Shown piece by piece: positions 53,093 through 61,263 of a stretch of DNA of 64,000 nucleotides (the first letter of the stretch is position 1; the number at the start of each line of letters is the position of its first letter). A model generated the notes under the pieces. It was not told where the DNA came from. It did no database searches and worked only from the letters and a program-made list of their open reading frames with translations. This DNA comes from Diaminobutyricimonas aerilata (lineage in GTDB: Bacteria > Actinomycetota > Actinomycetes > Actinomycetales > Microbacteriaceae): contig NZ_PGFF01000001.1 in NCBI RefSeq assembly GCF_002797715.1, positions 3,185,304 to 3,249,303 on the forward strand. Direction: 5' to 3'. The translations under genes and the position numbers were made by a program.

Positions 53093-53419
53093 TTACAGCT
53101 CGCCGGACTGCGCGATGCGCTCGTGGTGGTGGATCACCTCGGCGACGATGAAGTTCAGGAACTTCTCCGCGAACGCCGGGTCGAGGTGCGACTCCTCCGC
53201 GAGGGCGCGCAAGCGGGCGATCTGCACGCGCTCGCGATCCGGGTCGGACGCGGGCAGCCCGACGGTCGCCTTGAGCCGGCCGACCTGCTGCGTGAACTTG
53301 AACCGTTCCGCGAGCATGTGCACGAGCGCCGCATCGATGTTGTCGATGCTCTGACGCAGGGCCGTGAGCTCCGCGAGCGCCTCGTTGCCGTCTTCGCCGA
53401 GGATGCTGAGGTCGGTCAT
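53093..53419 (-). CDS. Chorismate mutase (AroQ type)
   Basis: All-helical chorismate mutase of 108 residues turning chorismate into prephenate for Phe/Tyr synthesis. The N-terminal helix ELTALRQSIDNIDAALVHML carries the first active-site Arg. RFKFTQQVGRLKATVGLP carries Arg and Lys, and a C-terminal helix has EKFLNFIVAEVIHHHERI. No signal peptide, so it is the cytosolic form. TAGGGT lies 6 bases before the ATG, predicting leaderless transcription. It is convergent with marR. Confidence 0.92.
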   Translation of the reverse strand: MTDLSILGEDGNEALAELTALRQSIDNIDAALVHMLAERFKFTQQVGRLKATVGLPASDPDRERVQIARLRALAEESHLDPAFAEKFLNFIVAEVIHHHERIAQSGEL

Positions 53420-53442
53420 GCTCCGACCCTACCCGCAGCCGC

Positions 53443-54078
53443 TCAGCGCTCGCGCGGCGTCACGGGCACTCCGCCGAAGGCGTCCAGGCGCGCCTCCAGT
53501 CCCGCGCGGACAGCGGGCCATTCGTCCACGAGCACCGAGAAGACCGCCGTGTCGCCCCACCCGTCGGCACGGATGCGGTGGCGGCGCAGCACGCCCTCGA
53601 ACGTGGCGCCGAGACGGGCGATCGCGGCGCGGGAGCGGGCGTTGAGGGCATCCGCCTGCAGCTTCACCCGGCCGAACCCGGAGTCGAAGGCGAGCTGCAG
53701 CAGCAGTAGTTTCGCCTCCGGGTTGACGGCGGTGGACCAGACCGACGGGTCGTAGCCCGTCCACCCGATGTGGGTGCGTTCGAGGCGCTCCTCGAAGTCG
53801 CCGAGGGTCGTTGTTCCGACGAGCCGGCCGTCCGCCGAGCCGCCCCGCAGTCGCACGGCGTAGGGGTTGCCGGCGCCGAACTGGTAGTAGTCGAGACCCC
53901 ACTCCGCGAACGCCTCATCGCTCTGCGGCAGACCCGCCGGTCCGCCGCCGTACCCGCCGGCGAAGACCTCGGGCCTGCGGATCGCCCGGGCGAGCTCGGG
54001 CAGGAGCTCCGGAGTCAGCGGCTCGAGGCGGATGTAGCGGCCCTCGAGGGGCGCGGGTTCGGGGCGCGTCGCGGTCAT
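53443..54078 (-). CDS. GNAT acetyltransferase, RimJ/RimL type
   Basis: Acetyltransferase of 211 residues in the ribosomal-protein acetyltransferase-like group. It begins PLEGRYIRLEPLTPELLPEL. THIGWTGYDPSVWSTAVNPE carries the region before the acetyl-CoA site, and VKLQADALNARSRAAIARLG is the typical late segment followed by GATFEGVLRRHR. A possible -10, AAGACT, lies 6 bases before the ATG. The substrate is unknown. It marks the end of the high-GC stretch before the more A/T-rich block from 54165. Confidence 0.88.
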   Translation of the reverse strand: MTATRPEPAPLEGRYIRLEPLTPELLPELARAIRRPEVFAGGYGGGPAGLPQSDEAFAEWGLDYYQFGAGNPYAVRLRGGSADGRLVGTTTLGDFEERLERTHIGWTGYDPSVWSTAVNPEAKLLLLQLAFDSGFGRVKLQADALNARSRAAIARLGATFEGVLRRHRIRADGWGDTAVFSVLVDEWPAVRAGLEARLDAFGGVPVTPRER

Positions 54079-54164
54079 GCCGCCAGTCTTCCGACCGACG
54101 CCCGGCGTGCGGCAGGGCCGCCGTCCGATCGGTGGCCCTGCGGATGGTGCCCCGGAACCGTCGA

Positions 54165-54626
54165 CTAGGTCCTGTTGCCGTGGCGTTGATAGTCGGGATG
54201 AAGGCGTATCCAGATGATCGAAGCGCGGTCCGCATCGAAATCAATGCCGATCGTCGCTTCCGCGAGGTCCCCGCGCATCAGGATGAGTCCCGCTTGACCG
54301 TTGACCTCGCGGAGCGCCAGCTTTCGTCCGGGCGCTGGCGTCGTTCCGTGCAGCAGCATCCTGACGGCATCAGCCACCCCGACCAAGACTCGTGCGCTCT
54401 GTCGACCATGCCCACCCGGGTCGATCACCATGCGGACGGATGGGCTCAGCAGCTTCGATATCGCACTCGAGTCCCTGGAGATGATCGCTGCTTGCAGCAC
54501 GCCTACCGCCTTGGAATGCGTTGGCATCACCAGCTTCTCCGCGGCATTCGCAATGGCGAGGCGAAGACGCGCTACTCCGTGGGCATCTCCATGGGGATGC
54601 GGCCGTGGCCTCGTTTGCATCGACAT
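54165..54626 (-). CDS. Free-standing ECF41-tail-like NTF2 protein
   Basis: Protein of 153 residues that aligns by eye with the C-terminal domain of the sigma factor encoded at 55978. VGVLQAAIISRDSSAISKLL corresponds to VMRAFAQAVTQGDLTTLTHL, SVRMVIDPGGHG to SVTLRVDGGGVV, and HPDYQRH to the NPRKL motif. No sigma-2 or full sigma-4 is present; a helix before it (RLRLAIANAAEKL) could be a sigma-4 remnant. It is the third gene of the operon starting at 55911, under the ECF41-type promoter. It could act as a decoy or competitor for the sigma tail, or bind the same ligand; this is inference. Confidence 0.7.
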   Translation of the reverse strand: MSMQTRPRPHPHGDAHGVARLRLAIANAAEKLVMPTHSKAVGVLQAAIISRDSSAISKLLSPSVRMVIDPGGHGRQSARVLVGVADAVRMLLHGTTPAPGRKLALREVNGQAGLILMRGDLAEATIGIDFDADRASIIWIRLHPDYQRHGNRT

Positions 54627-54642
54627 GACCGTTCCTTTCGAC

Positions 54643-55140
54643 TCACATCCAGCGCCGAGTGGCGTTGCTGTTCGGCGGAGACCCGGCGTCGCTGCTCTGA
54701 AGTGCGCTCTCGCGGTGTCGTGGCGGAATGGCGATCCCGATACCGAGGGTGCCGGCGACGGCGAGAACGATCATCTGGGCGGTGGCGTCCGGGGCGCTCA
54801 TATGCCCTATGTGAGTGACGTGGTAGGCGAAATGCAGGACCCCGAAGCCGCCCCAGGCGATCCCGAGGACTCGGTACAGCGGTTGTGCTCGCCAGATCAG
54901 CGCGCCGACGCTTGCGGCGCCCAGGGCGAGGTACTGCGCGCCGTGGTCGCGGATGAGGTGTTCGTTGAACGGGCCGTCCTGAGAGATCCACTCGCCCAGG
55001 ACGGAGGGGAAGTGATCGTAGAACTCGCGGGGCAGGACGTATGCCCAGATGCCGACTCCCGCGGCGATGACGACCGTGCCGACGAGTGCGACGATCTGAA
55101 GACGACCGACTCGGTCTCGGACGAGTGATGCGCTGGCCAA
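54643..55140 (-). CDS. Four-helix membrane protein, unknown
   Basis: Integral membrane protein of 165 residues with four hydrophobic spans, starting IVALVGTVVIAAGVGIWAYV. The loops include REFYDHFPSVLGEWISQDG, and a His-rich third span has GVLHFAYHVTHIGHM. The TTG start at 55140 is supported by GAGG 7 bases upstream. It lies 27 bases after the epimerase-like gene and 16 bases before the NTF2-like gene, so the three form one operon. The His residues in the membrane could bind a metal or cofactor, but no family is recognised. Confidence 0.75.
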   Translation of the reverse strand: MASASLVRDRVGRLQIVALVGTVVIAAGVGIWAYVLPREFYDHFPSVLGEWISQDGPFNEHLIRDHGAQYLALGAASVGALIWRAQPLYRVLGIAWGGFGVLHFAYHVTHIGHMSAPDATAQMIVLAVAGTLGIGIAIPPRHRESALQSSDAGSPPNSNATRRWM

Positions 55141-55167
55141 TGGAGTACCTCGTTCTGGTGAAATCTG

Positions 55168-55911
55168 CTACTGCTGCGCAGGAGTGACGGCGACGGGGTA
55201 CGGGTGCGTGCCGACGCGGTGGGCACCCAACGGGACGAGCGAGTCCAGCGCGTCCGCACCGAGCGCGGTTCCTTCAACCGTCACGACATCGCGCTGGTCG
55301 GATGCGGCGGAGAGTGTCTCGCGGAGCAGTACGTCGAGGTGGAATCTGTCAGGTCCGGCGAGGTCGACGGTGTCCTCGAGCGGTGCGCTTCGTGCAGTCA
55401 TCGCCAGGAGCTCGACGACGTCATCGACGTCGACCGGCTGCAACAGCATGCGCGGGGTCTCGACGCGTCCCTCGACGGTGAGCCAGTCAGCGATCGTGGG
55501 GACGAAATCGTGGAACTGCGTTGCACGGACGATCGTGAAGGGGATGTCCCCATACCGGAGGGCGTCCTCTTGAGCGACTTTTCCGGCGTAGTACCCGTTG
55601 GCGAGCGCACGGTCGGCGCCCACCACTGACAGGAGCACGTGATGCCTCACCCCGGTGGTGTGCTCAGCGGCGAGGATGCGCTCGGTGGTGCCGCGGAAGA
55701 ACGCGGTCGCGGCAGTCACGTCCATTTCCATCGTGTTGAGGACGTCGACGACGACATCCGCGCCGTCCATGGCTGCGCCCAGGCCTTCGCCGGTCACAGC
55801 GTCGACGCCGGTCGAGCGGGAGCCCGCAATCACGTCCTCTCCGAGGTCTCGCAGTCTGGCCGCGAGGCGGGTGCCGACGTGCCCATTGCCGCCGACGATC
55901 AGGATCTTCAT
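55168..55911 (-). CDS. NAD(P)H-binding epimerase/SDR-like protein
   Basis: Atypical short-chain dehydrogenase (NmrA/NAD(P)H-binding type), 247 residues. The dinucleotide motif ILIVGGNGHVGTRLA starts at residue 3. VRHHVLLSVVGADRAL and TIVRATQFHDFVP are typical of this group, and the catalytic Tyr-xxx-Lys is present as GYYAGKVAQE. The ATG at 55911 has AAGGAC about 7 bases upstream. It is first gene of an operon with a membrane protein and an NTF2-like protein. CCTCACA-N15-CGTC upstream makes it a direct target of the adjacent ECF41 sigma, as expected for epimerases in such loci. Confidence 0.9.
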   Translation of the reverse strand: MKILIVGGNGHVGTRLAARLRDLGEDVIAGSRSTGVDAVTGEGLGAAMDGADVVVDVLNTMEMDVTAATAFFRGTTERILAAEHTTGVRHHVLLSVVGADRALANGYYAGKVAQEDALRYGDIPFTIVRATQFHDFVPTIADWLTVEGRVETPRMLLQPVDVDDVVELLAMTARSAPLEDTVDLAGPDRFHLDVLLRETLSAASDQRDVVTVEGTALGADALDSLVPLGAHRVGTHPYPVAVTPAQQ

Positions 55912-55951
55912 GGATGTCCTTTCCGGTCGGCAGATCACCGCCCGTAATAGT

Positions 55952-55977
55952 GACGACACGGGTCGCGGATTGTGAGG
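55952..55977 (-). promoter_or_regulatory. ECF41-type promoter of the epimerase operon
   Basis: On the minus strand CCTCACA (55977-55971) is followed after 15 bases by CGTC (55955-55952). The core GCGACCC in the spacer is shared with the promoter at 57001. It starts right after the sigma gene's stop, 41 bases before the epimerase ATG. Confidence 0.8.
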
Positions 55978-56931
55978 TCAGCTCCTGACGGCCCACGCAG
56001 TCAGCTTCCGGGGGTTGGCCTGCAACCACACGTCGGTGATGCGACCCTCACGGACCTGGACGTTCACGACGCCACGGAGCTGATCGCCGTACACCGCCGT
56101 GAAAGCGAGGCCGTCTCCGGTGCGGTGCTCCTGCAATGCCAACTCCGGCTGCTTCTGGAAGACGCCGACCAGGAAGCGGGCGACGTTCGACATGCCGAGG
56201 ACCGGACGGCGTGCTGCGTTGACAACGCCGCCCCCGTCGACCCGTAACGTGACCGAGGGATCGAGCAGGTGCGTCAAGGTCGTGAGATCGCCCTGTGTAA
56301 CGGCCTGCGCGAAGGCGCGCATCACAGCATCATGCTCGTGCGTATTCCGCGGCCGGGCGTCGTGCGCACGAACACGGCGGCGCGCCGACGTCGCAAGTTG
56401 CCGCACCGCCGCCGAACTGCGACCGACGATGGTGGCGATCTCATCGAACGGCACCGCGAACACGTCGTGCAGTACGAAGGCGACGCGCTCCGCAGGCGTC
56501 ATCGTCTCCATCACGATCAGCATCGCGGTGCTGACCTCCTCGTCGAGCGAAATGCTGTCCAGCGGGTCGGCGCTCGGAGCGCGACTGACAGAGCGTCCGG
56601 GAAGGGAGAACAGGTCCGCCGGGATGGGCTCCGGCAACCATTCGCCCACGTAACGCTCGCGTCGCGCCCGCGCGGATCCGAGCACATCGAGGCAAACCCT
56701 GCTCATCACCCGGGTGAGCCACCCCTGCGGGTTCGCAATCGCGGCCCTTTCGGCGTCCGTCATCCGGTACCACCGGACGTAGGTCTCCTGCACGGCATCC
56801 TCGGCTTCGGCGAGAGTGCCGAGCATTCGATAGCCGATCGCGACCAGACGACGGCGCTCGTCGAAGACGTCCGGAAGGTGGTGACGAGCCGGCTTCGGGG
56901 GCCGCCCTCGTCCGGAAGTGCTGTGGGTCAA
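55978..56931 (-). CDS. ECF41-type sigma factor
   Basis: RNA polymerase sigma factor of about 317 residues. Sigma-2 holds EAEDAVQETYVRWYRM. The ECF41 linker motif GEWLPEPIP is followed by sigma-4, FDEIATIVGRSSAAVRQLA. The NTF2-like tail (about residues 210-317) carries RVDGGG and ANPRKL, matching the DGGGK and NPDKL motifs described for ECF41, with Lys replaced by Val in the first. In that family the tail controls activity without an anti-sigma factor. TTG at 56931 has AAAGG about 8 bases upstream; GTG at 56940 is the alternative. It is flanked by target-like epimerase genes and carries its own promoter motif, so it is autoregulated. Confidence 0.93.
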   Translation of the reverse strand: MTHSTSGRGRPPKPARHHLPDVFDERRRLVAIGYRMLGTLAEAEDAVQETYVRWYRMTDAERAAIANPQGWLTRVMSRVCLDVLGSARARRERYVGEWLPEPIPADLFSLPGRSVSRAPSADPLDSISLDEEVSTAMLIVMETMTPAERVAFVLHDVFAVPFDEIATIVGRSSAAVRQLATSARRRVRAHDARPRNTHEHDAVMRAFAQAVTQGDLTTLTHLLDPSVTLRVDGGGVVNAARRPVLGMSNVARFLVGVFQKQPELALQEHRTGDGLAFTAVYGDQLRGVVNVQVREGRITDVWLQANPRKLTAWAVRS

Positions 56932-56957
56932 CGCGCGCACCTTTCGTCGTCACCCAT

Positions 56958-56984
56958 GACGAGGGACGCCCCGGAATTGTGAGG
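56958..56984 (-). promoter_or_regulatory. ECF41-type promoter of the sigma gene
   Basis: On the minus strand CCTCACA (56984-56978), 16 bases, CGTC (56961-56958). It lies 27 bases before the TTG start at 56931, giving a short leader and predicting positive autoregulation. Confidence 0.8.
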
Positions 56985-57000
56985 TGCGCCAAGTCGTGCA

Positions 57001-57027
57001 CCTCACATGTCAGCGACCCACGTCGTC
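57001..57027 (+). promoter_or_regulatory. ECF41-type promoter of the second epimerase gene
   Basis: CCTCACA (57001-57007), 16 bases, CGTC (57024-57027). It is back to back with the sigma gene's own promoter, with their -35 elements 16 bases apart. The leader to the ATG at 57071 is about 35 bases and contains GGGAG. Confidence 0.8.
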
Positions 57028-57070
57028 ATGCCTCGGGCGACACCTCGCCCGGTGAAGGGAGAAAGCGGAC

Positions 57071-57805
57071 ATGAAGGTATTCATCGCGGGCGGCCGCGGC
57101 CAGGTAGGAGCGAGAGTCGCAGAGGCACTCGCGAAGAGGGGCGTCGAGGTGATCGTCGGTAGCCGCGCAAACGGCCAGGACCCGATGACGGGGGATGGAC
57201 TGGATGCCGCCATGATCGGCGTGGACACGATCGTCAACGTGCTCAACATCGCGCGCTTCGACGATGAGGCCGCCGTCTTCTTCGAGACCACTACGCGGAA
57301 CCTGGTGCGTGCGGGCGACGGAGCGGGTGTCGGGCATCATGTTCTTCTGTCCATCGTGGGGGTCGACGCGGAAGACGGACCGGACAACGGGTACTGGCGC
57401 GGCAAGATCGCCCAAGAGCAAGTGTTGCGGTCCTCGTCGACCCCCGCGACGATCATCCGCACCACCCAGTTCCATTCCTGGGTTCCGGTGCTTGCCGACC
57501 AGCACACCGCCGACGGACGCGTCGTCGCAGAGCGGTCGCTCATCCAGCCCGTGGACCTCGACGAAGTCGTGGAACTCATCGAACGTGCCACACTCATCAC
57601 GGAACCAGCAGATCGCGAGATCGAACTGGCCGGCCCGGAGCGCTACTTCTTCGATGACCTGCTTCGCGGGACGCTGGCCGCAATGGACGACCGGCGCGAG
57701 ATCGTGACCACCGCCTGCGACGGCCCCATCGACCTGATGGTTCCGCGCGGCGAGCACCTCATCGGCACTCGGCCCTATCCCGTCCGCGGTATCCCGACGG
57801 CGTAG
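57071..57805 (+). CDS. NAD(P)H-binding epimerase/SDR-like protein (paralogue)
   Basis: Atypical SDR of 244 residues, clearly paralogous to the product at 55168: VFIAGGRGQVGARVAEAL, then GHHVLLSIVGVDAEDG, IIRTTQFHSWVPVLADQH and the same RPYPV near the end. The Tyr-xxx-Lys appears as GYWRGKIAQE, so the catalytic Tyr position is altered to the WRGK form while Lys is kept. The ribosome site GGGAG lies about 9 bases upstream. It is expressed from an ECF41-type promoter divergent from the sigma gene. Two related enzymes under one sigma may act on related substrates, which are unknown. Confidence 0.9.
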   Translation: MKVFIAGGRGQVGARVAEALAKRGVEVIVGSRANGQDPMTGDGLDAAMIGVDTIVNVLNIARFDDEAAVFFETTTRNLVRAGDGAGVGHHVLLSIVGVDAEDGPDNGYWRGKIAQEQVLRSSSTPATIIRTTQFHSWVPVLADQHTADGRVVAERSLIQPVDLDEVVELIERATLITEPADREIELAGPERYFFDDLLRGTLAAMDDRREIVTTACDGPIDLMVPRGEHLIGTRPYPVRGIPTA

Positions 57806-57911
57806 CCCGTCGAGTCGAGGCTTTCGTTCGCCAGTTCGGCCTGCGGGCGATGGCACCGATGGTGATCCGGCACATCGCACCGTCGTCCGAGCCCCTGACG
57901 CCGGCGGCGCG

Positions 57912-58328
57912 TCAGTCGACGAGGGTGCGGGTGACCTCGATGTTGCCGCGGATGGAGTTCGAGTACGGGCAGATGTGGAAGGCGCGCTCGACGACCTGCT
58001 CCCGCTGCTCGGCGGCGACCTTCGGCAGGTAGATGACGAGCTCGATCCCGTGCGTGTAGCCCTCTCCCGACCGGGAGAGTTCGACCGTCGCCGAGACCGC
58101 CGCCTCGGACGTGTCGGTCTTGAACTCGGCGCCGGCGCCGTGCAGCGCGCTCAGGAAGCTCGCCGCGTAGCCCGCCGCGAACAGCTGCTGCGGGTTCGTG
58201 CTCGATCCCTCGCCGTCGCCTTCGAGCGCCTGCCGGGTGTCGAAGTCGATGCGGTCGTCTTCGCTGCGCACGTGTCCGGCGTTCTCGCCGCCGGTGGCGT
58301 GCGCGATCGCGGTGTAGAGAGTCTCCAT
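57912..58328 (-). CDS. Ohr/OsmC-family protein lacking the peroxidatic Cys
   Basis: Organic-hydroperoxide-resistance-type protein of 138 residues, matching Ohr along its length: LYTAIAHATGGENAGHVRSED, STNPQQLFAAGYAASFLSAL, then AFHICPYSNSIRGNIEV. In Ohr the first motif is AACF with the peroxidatic Cys; here the codon is AGC, giving AASF. The resolving Cys of CPYSN is kept. Thiol peroxidase activity should therefore be lost or altered, unless the change is a sequencing error (one base from TGC). It has no adjacent OhrR regulator. It lies 100 bases from the ECF41 block, convergent with the second epimerase. Confidence 0.9.
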   Translation of the reverse strand: METLYTAIAHATGGENAGHVRSEDDRIDFDTRQALEGDGEGSSTNPQQLFAAGYAASFLSALHGAGAEFKTDTSEAAVSATVELSRSGEGYTHGIELVIYLPKVAAEQREQVVERAFHICPYSNSIRGNIEVTRTLVD

Positions 58329-58391
58329 GCCACCACTCCACCAGGCGTGGCGCCGAGTGGGCTGGAATCCGGTCGCCCTCGGAGGAGCCCC

Positions 58392-59678
58392 TCAGCCGAG
58401 CAGGTCGTGACGCACGACGATCTCGTCGCGCGCCGGGCCGACGCCGATCGCGCTGATGCGCGATCCGCTCATCGCCTCGATCGCGAGCACGTAATCCTGC
58501 GCGGCCTGCGGCAGGTCGCCGAACTCGCGCGCGCCGGAGATGTCCTCGCTCCAGCCCGGGAGTTCCTCGTAGATCGGCTTCGCGTGGTGGAAGTCCGACT
58601 GCGACACGGGTACCTCGTCGACGCGCTCGCCGTCGACCTCGTAGGCGACGCACACCGGGATGCGCTCGAGGCCGGTGAGCACATCGAGCTTGGTGAGCAC
58701 GAAGTCGGTGATGCCGTTGATGCGCGCCGAGTAGCGGGCGACGGGCGCGTCGTACCAGCCGGTGCGCCGCGGTCGACCGGTCGTCGTACCGAACTCGAAG
58801 CCGCGGGAGCGCAACCACTCGCCCTGCTCGTCGTGCAGCTCGGTCGGGAACGGGCCGGCGCCGACACGCGTCGTGTACGCCTTGACGATGCCGATGACGC
58901 GCTCGATGCGGTTCGGGCCGATCCCCGAGCCGGTCGCCGCCCCGCCGGAGGTCGAGTTCGACGACGTGACGAAGGGGTAGGTGCCGTGGTCGACGTCGAG
59001 CATCGTCGCCTGGCCGCCCTCGAAGAGCACCGTCTTGCCCGCGTCGAGCGCGGTGTTGAGTTCGAGCGCGGTATCGGCGACCATCGGCCGCAGGCGCTCC
59101 GCGTAGCTCAGCAGGTCGTCGACGACCTCGTCGACGGCGATCGCGCGGCGGTTGTAGATCTTCACCAGCAGGTGGTTCTTCTGGTCGAGCGCGCCCTCGA
59201 CCTTCTGGCGCAGGATGTTCTCGTCGAAGATGTCCTGGATGCGGATGCCGACCCGGTTGATCTTGTCGGCGTAGGTGGGGCCGATGCCGCGACCGGTGGT
59301 GCCGATCTGACGCTTGCCGAGGAACCGCTCGGTCACCTTGTCGAGCGTGCGGTGGTAATGGGTGATGACGTGCGCGTTCGCGCTCACCTTGAGCCGCGAC
59401 ACGTCGACGCCCCGCGCGGTGAGCGCGGTGAGCTCGTTGAAGAGCACCTCGATGTCGATGACCACACCGTTGGCGATGACCGGGATGACACCCTCGGTCA
59501 GGATGCCGGAGGGCAGCAGGTGCAGCGCGTACTTCTCGTCGCCGACCACGACCGTGTGGCCGGCATTGTTGCCGCCGTTGAACTTGACGACGTAGTCGAT
59601 GCGGCCGGCGAGCAGGTCGGTCGCCTTGCCCTTGCCCTCATCGCCCCACTGGGCGCCGACGATCACGATTGCGGGCAT
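58392..59678 (-). CDS. purA: Adenylosuccinate synthetase
   Basis: GTP-dependent enzyme of AMP synthesis joining IMP and aspartate, 428 residues. It opens [21 protein letters not shown], the IMP/GTP loop, and holds [34 protein letters not shown] and [24 protein letters not shown] lies about 8 bases before the ATG, a normal leader with TAGGAT further upstream. It is the eighth purine gene in the window, apart from the others. Confidence 0.98.
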   Translation of the reverse strand: MPAIVIVGAQWGDEGKGKATDLLAGRIDYVVKFNGGNNAGHTVVVGDEKYALHLLPSGILTEGVIPVIANGVVIDIEVLFNELTALTARGVDVSRLKVSANAHVITHYHRTLDKVTERFLGKRQIGTTGRGIGPTYADKINRVGIRIQDIFDENILRQKVEGALDQKNHLLVKIYNRRAIAVDEVVDDLLSYAERLRPMVADTALELNTALDAGKTVLFEGGQATMLDVDHGTYPFVTSSNSTSGGAATGSGIGPNRIERVIGIVKAYTTRVGAGPFPTELHDEQGEWLRSRGFEFGTTTGRPRRTGWYDAPVARYSARINGITDFVLTKLDVLTGLERIPVCVAYEVDGERVDEVPVSQSDFHHAKPIYEELPGWSEDISGAREFGDLPQAAQDYVLAIEAMSGSRISAIGVGPARDEIVVRHDLLG

Positions 59679-59748
59679 GGGCTCGCCTCCTCAAGAAATG
59701 GGGATTACACCCCATCCTACCGATGGCCCAGGTCGAACGTCAGGAGTC

Positions 59749-60114
59749 TCACACCGGCGTCTGCTGGTGCAGCGCGACCTTCCACCGGCCGTCCCGCCAC
59801 AGGTAGGTCGTGCTCATCATGAGCTCGACCCGGGTGTCGCCGCGGCGGGCGACGGCGCGGTAGACGAGCACCGCGCCCTTGTCGCCGACGCGCACGATCC
59901 TCGGTTCGTGCAGCTCCCACTCGTCCCAGGTGGAGCCGTCGAGTGCGGCGGCGATCCCGTCGCGATCGATCACCGCGCCGGGCACCACCATCACCGCGTC
60001 GGGTGTCATCGCAGAGGCGTAGTGGGCGCCGCCCCGGCCCGCGGCGATGGCCTTCCAGCCCATCTGCTCTTCGTGCAGGAGTCGCGCGGGCAGATCGTCG
60101 GTGATCACCGTCAT
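59749..60114 (-). CDS. NTF2/SnoaL-like (DUF4440-type) protein
   Basis: Small alpha/beta cone protein of 121 residues: a helical start (LLHEEQMGWKAIAAGRGG), YASAMTPDAVMVVPGAVIDR, and the last strands MSTTYLWRDGRWKVALHQQ, which match SgcJ/DUF4440-like NTF2 proteins. TAGGGT is 7 bases before the ATG, so a leaderless message is likely. It may be an enzyme or a ligand binder; nothing in its neighbours decides. It is not linked to the sigma-tail NTF2 domains beyond the shared fold. Confidence 0.82.
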   Translation of the reverse strand: MTVITDDLPARLLHEEQMGWKAIAAGRGGAHYASAMTPDAVMVVPGAVIDRDGIAAALDGSTWDEWELHEPRIVRVGDKGAVLVYRAVARRGDTRVELMMSTTYLWRDGRWKVALHQQTPV

Positions 60115-60302
60115 GACCGCAACCCTAACCACCCGGCGCCGGCCGCGACAGGCTCCCTGGGAAAGCAACAACCCTGGGCAGCGGATGTGGTCGCGCTGCG
60201 GGTGCGCTGCACATCGTTTCTGCACCCTGATGCAGCACCGGCGCCGGAGAGATGCTGATCGCCCCCCGCAAGATCCCGCACCCACTGGAAGGCATCATCC
60301 CC

Positions 60303-61115
60303 ATGCTGAACACCGATTCCCCCTCATCCCTCATCGGCTCGACGGTCTACGACCGCGACCACTCGAAGATCGGCTCGGTCGAGCAGATCTACGTCGACCC
60401 GGGCACCGAGCGCCCGCTCTTCGCGGCCGTGACGACGGGCCTCTTCGGCACCTCGCAGACGTTCGTGCCGCTCGAGGCGGCCGACCAGACCGACGACGGC
60501 ATCGTCGTGCCGTACGAGAAGTCGTTCGTCAAGGACGCCCCTCGCATCGAACCGGAGGGCGCGCTCGACCCCTCCGAGGAGAACGCGCTGTACGACTACT
60601 ACGGACTCTCCGGCGCCGACTCGTCGGTGAGCGGCGGCTCGAGTCTCACCGACGGCGTCGACACGACGACCACCGGATACTCGGACACGGTCGGGCACGA
60701 CACCGGCACGGTCGGGCACGACACGTCGGGGCCGAACACCGACGACGCGATGACCCGCTCCGAGGAGCAGCTACACGTCGGCACGGAGCGCGTGCAGACC
60801 GGCAGCGCCCGCTTGCGCAAGTACGTCGTCACCGAGAACGAGACCGTCACGGTTCCGGTGACGCGCGAGGAGGTGCGGCTCGAGCGCGAGCCCATCACCG
60901 ACGCGAACGTGGGCGACGCCCTCTCGGGCCCCGACCTGAGCGAGGAGGAGCACGAGGTGACCCTCACCGAGGAGCGCGTCGTCGTCGACAAGGAGACCGT
61001 GCCGGTCGAGCGCGTACGCCTCGACAAGGAGACGGTCACCGAGCAGCAGCAGGTCGACGAGACCGTGCGCAAGGAGCAGATCGAGTTCGACGGCGACGCG
61101 GACACGCGCCGCTGA
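60303..61115 (+). CDS. PRC-barrel and DUF2382 stress-type protein
   Basis: Protein of 270 residues. The N-terminal PRC-barrel (SLIGSTVYDRDHSKIGSVEQ to about residue 80) is followed by a Ser/Gly/Thr-rich linker. The DUF2382 domain follows (RLRKYVVTENETVTVPVTRE, then EEHEVTLTEERVVVDKETVP), with its repeating charged heptads. Such YsnF/AvaK-like proteins are often induced by general stress. The ATG at 60303 begins right before the barrel and has GGAAGG about 10 bases upstream; an upstream ATG at 60252 has poorer spacing. A strong terminator follows. Confidence 0.88.
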   Translation: MLNTDSPSSLIGSTVYDRDHSKIGSVEQIYVDPGTERPLFAAVTTGLFGTSQTFVPLEAADQTDDGIVVPYEKSFVKDAPRIEPEGALDPSEENALYDYYGLSGADSSVSGGSSLTDGVDTTTTGYSDTVGHDTGTVGHDTSGPNTDDAMTRSEEQLHVGTERVQTGSARLRKYVVTENETVTVPVTREEVRLEREPITDANVGDALSGPDLSEEEHEVTLTEERVVVDKETVPVERVRLDKETVTEQQQVDETVRKEQIEFDGDADTRR

Positions 61116-61126
61116 GCACCGACACG

Positions 61127-61157
61127 AGGAGGCCGGCCCTGCGGGGCCGGCCTCCTT
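61127..61157 (+). terminator. Rho-independent terminator after the DUF2382 gene
   Basis: AGGAGGCCGGCCC (61127-61139) and GGGCCGGCCTCCT (61144-61156) pair perfectly over 13 bp with a TGCG loop, followed by TTCG. It lies 12 bases after the stop. It also faces the lipoprotein gene's end and may serve both strands. Confidence 0.8.
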
Positions 61158-61263
61158 CGCGTCGGCGGCGTCGTCAGCCACGGGCCCGCAAGTCGAGCAG
61201 GGCGCCCCGCGAGGGTCCGAGCCCCCGGATCGGCGTCGGCCCGCGACACCGTCCGATCGCGGT

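Noticed and set aside
54165-54626. The NTF2-like gene as a broken sigma-factor pseudogene
   Set aside because: It has its own start, fits the operon spacing (16 bases) and is intact. No decayed sigma-2 sequence lies upstream, where a membrane-protein gene is found instead. A truncated origin remains possible.
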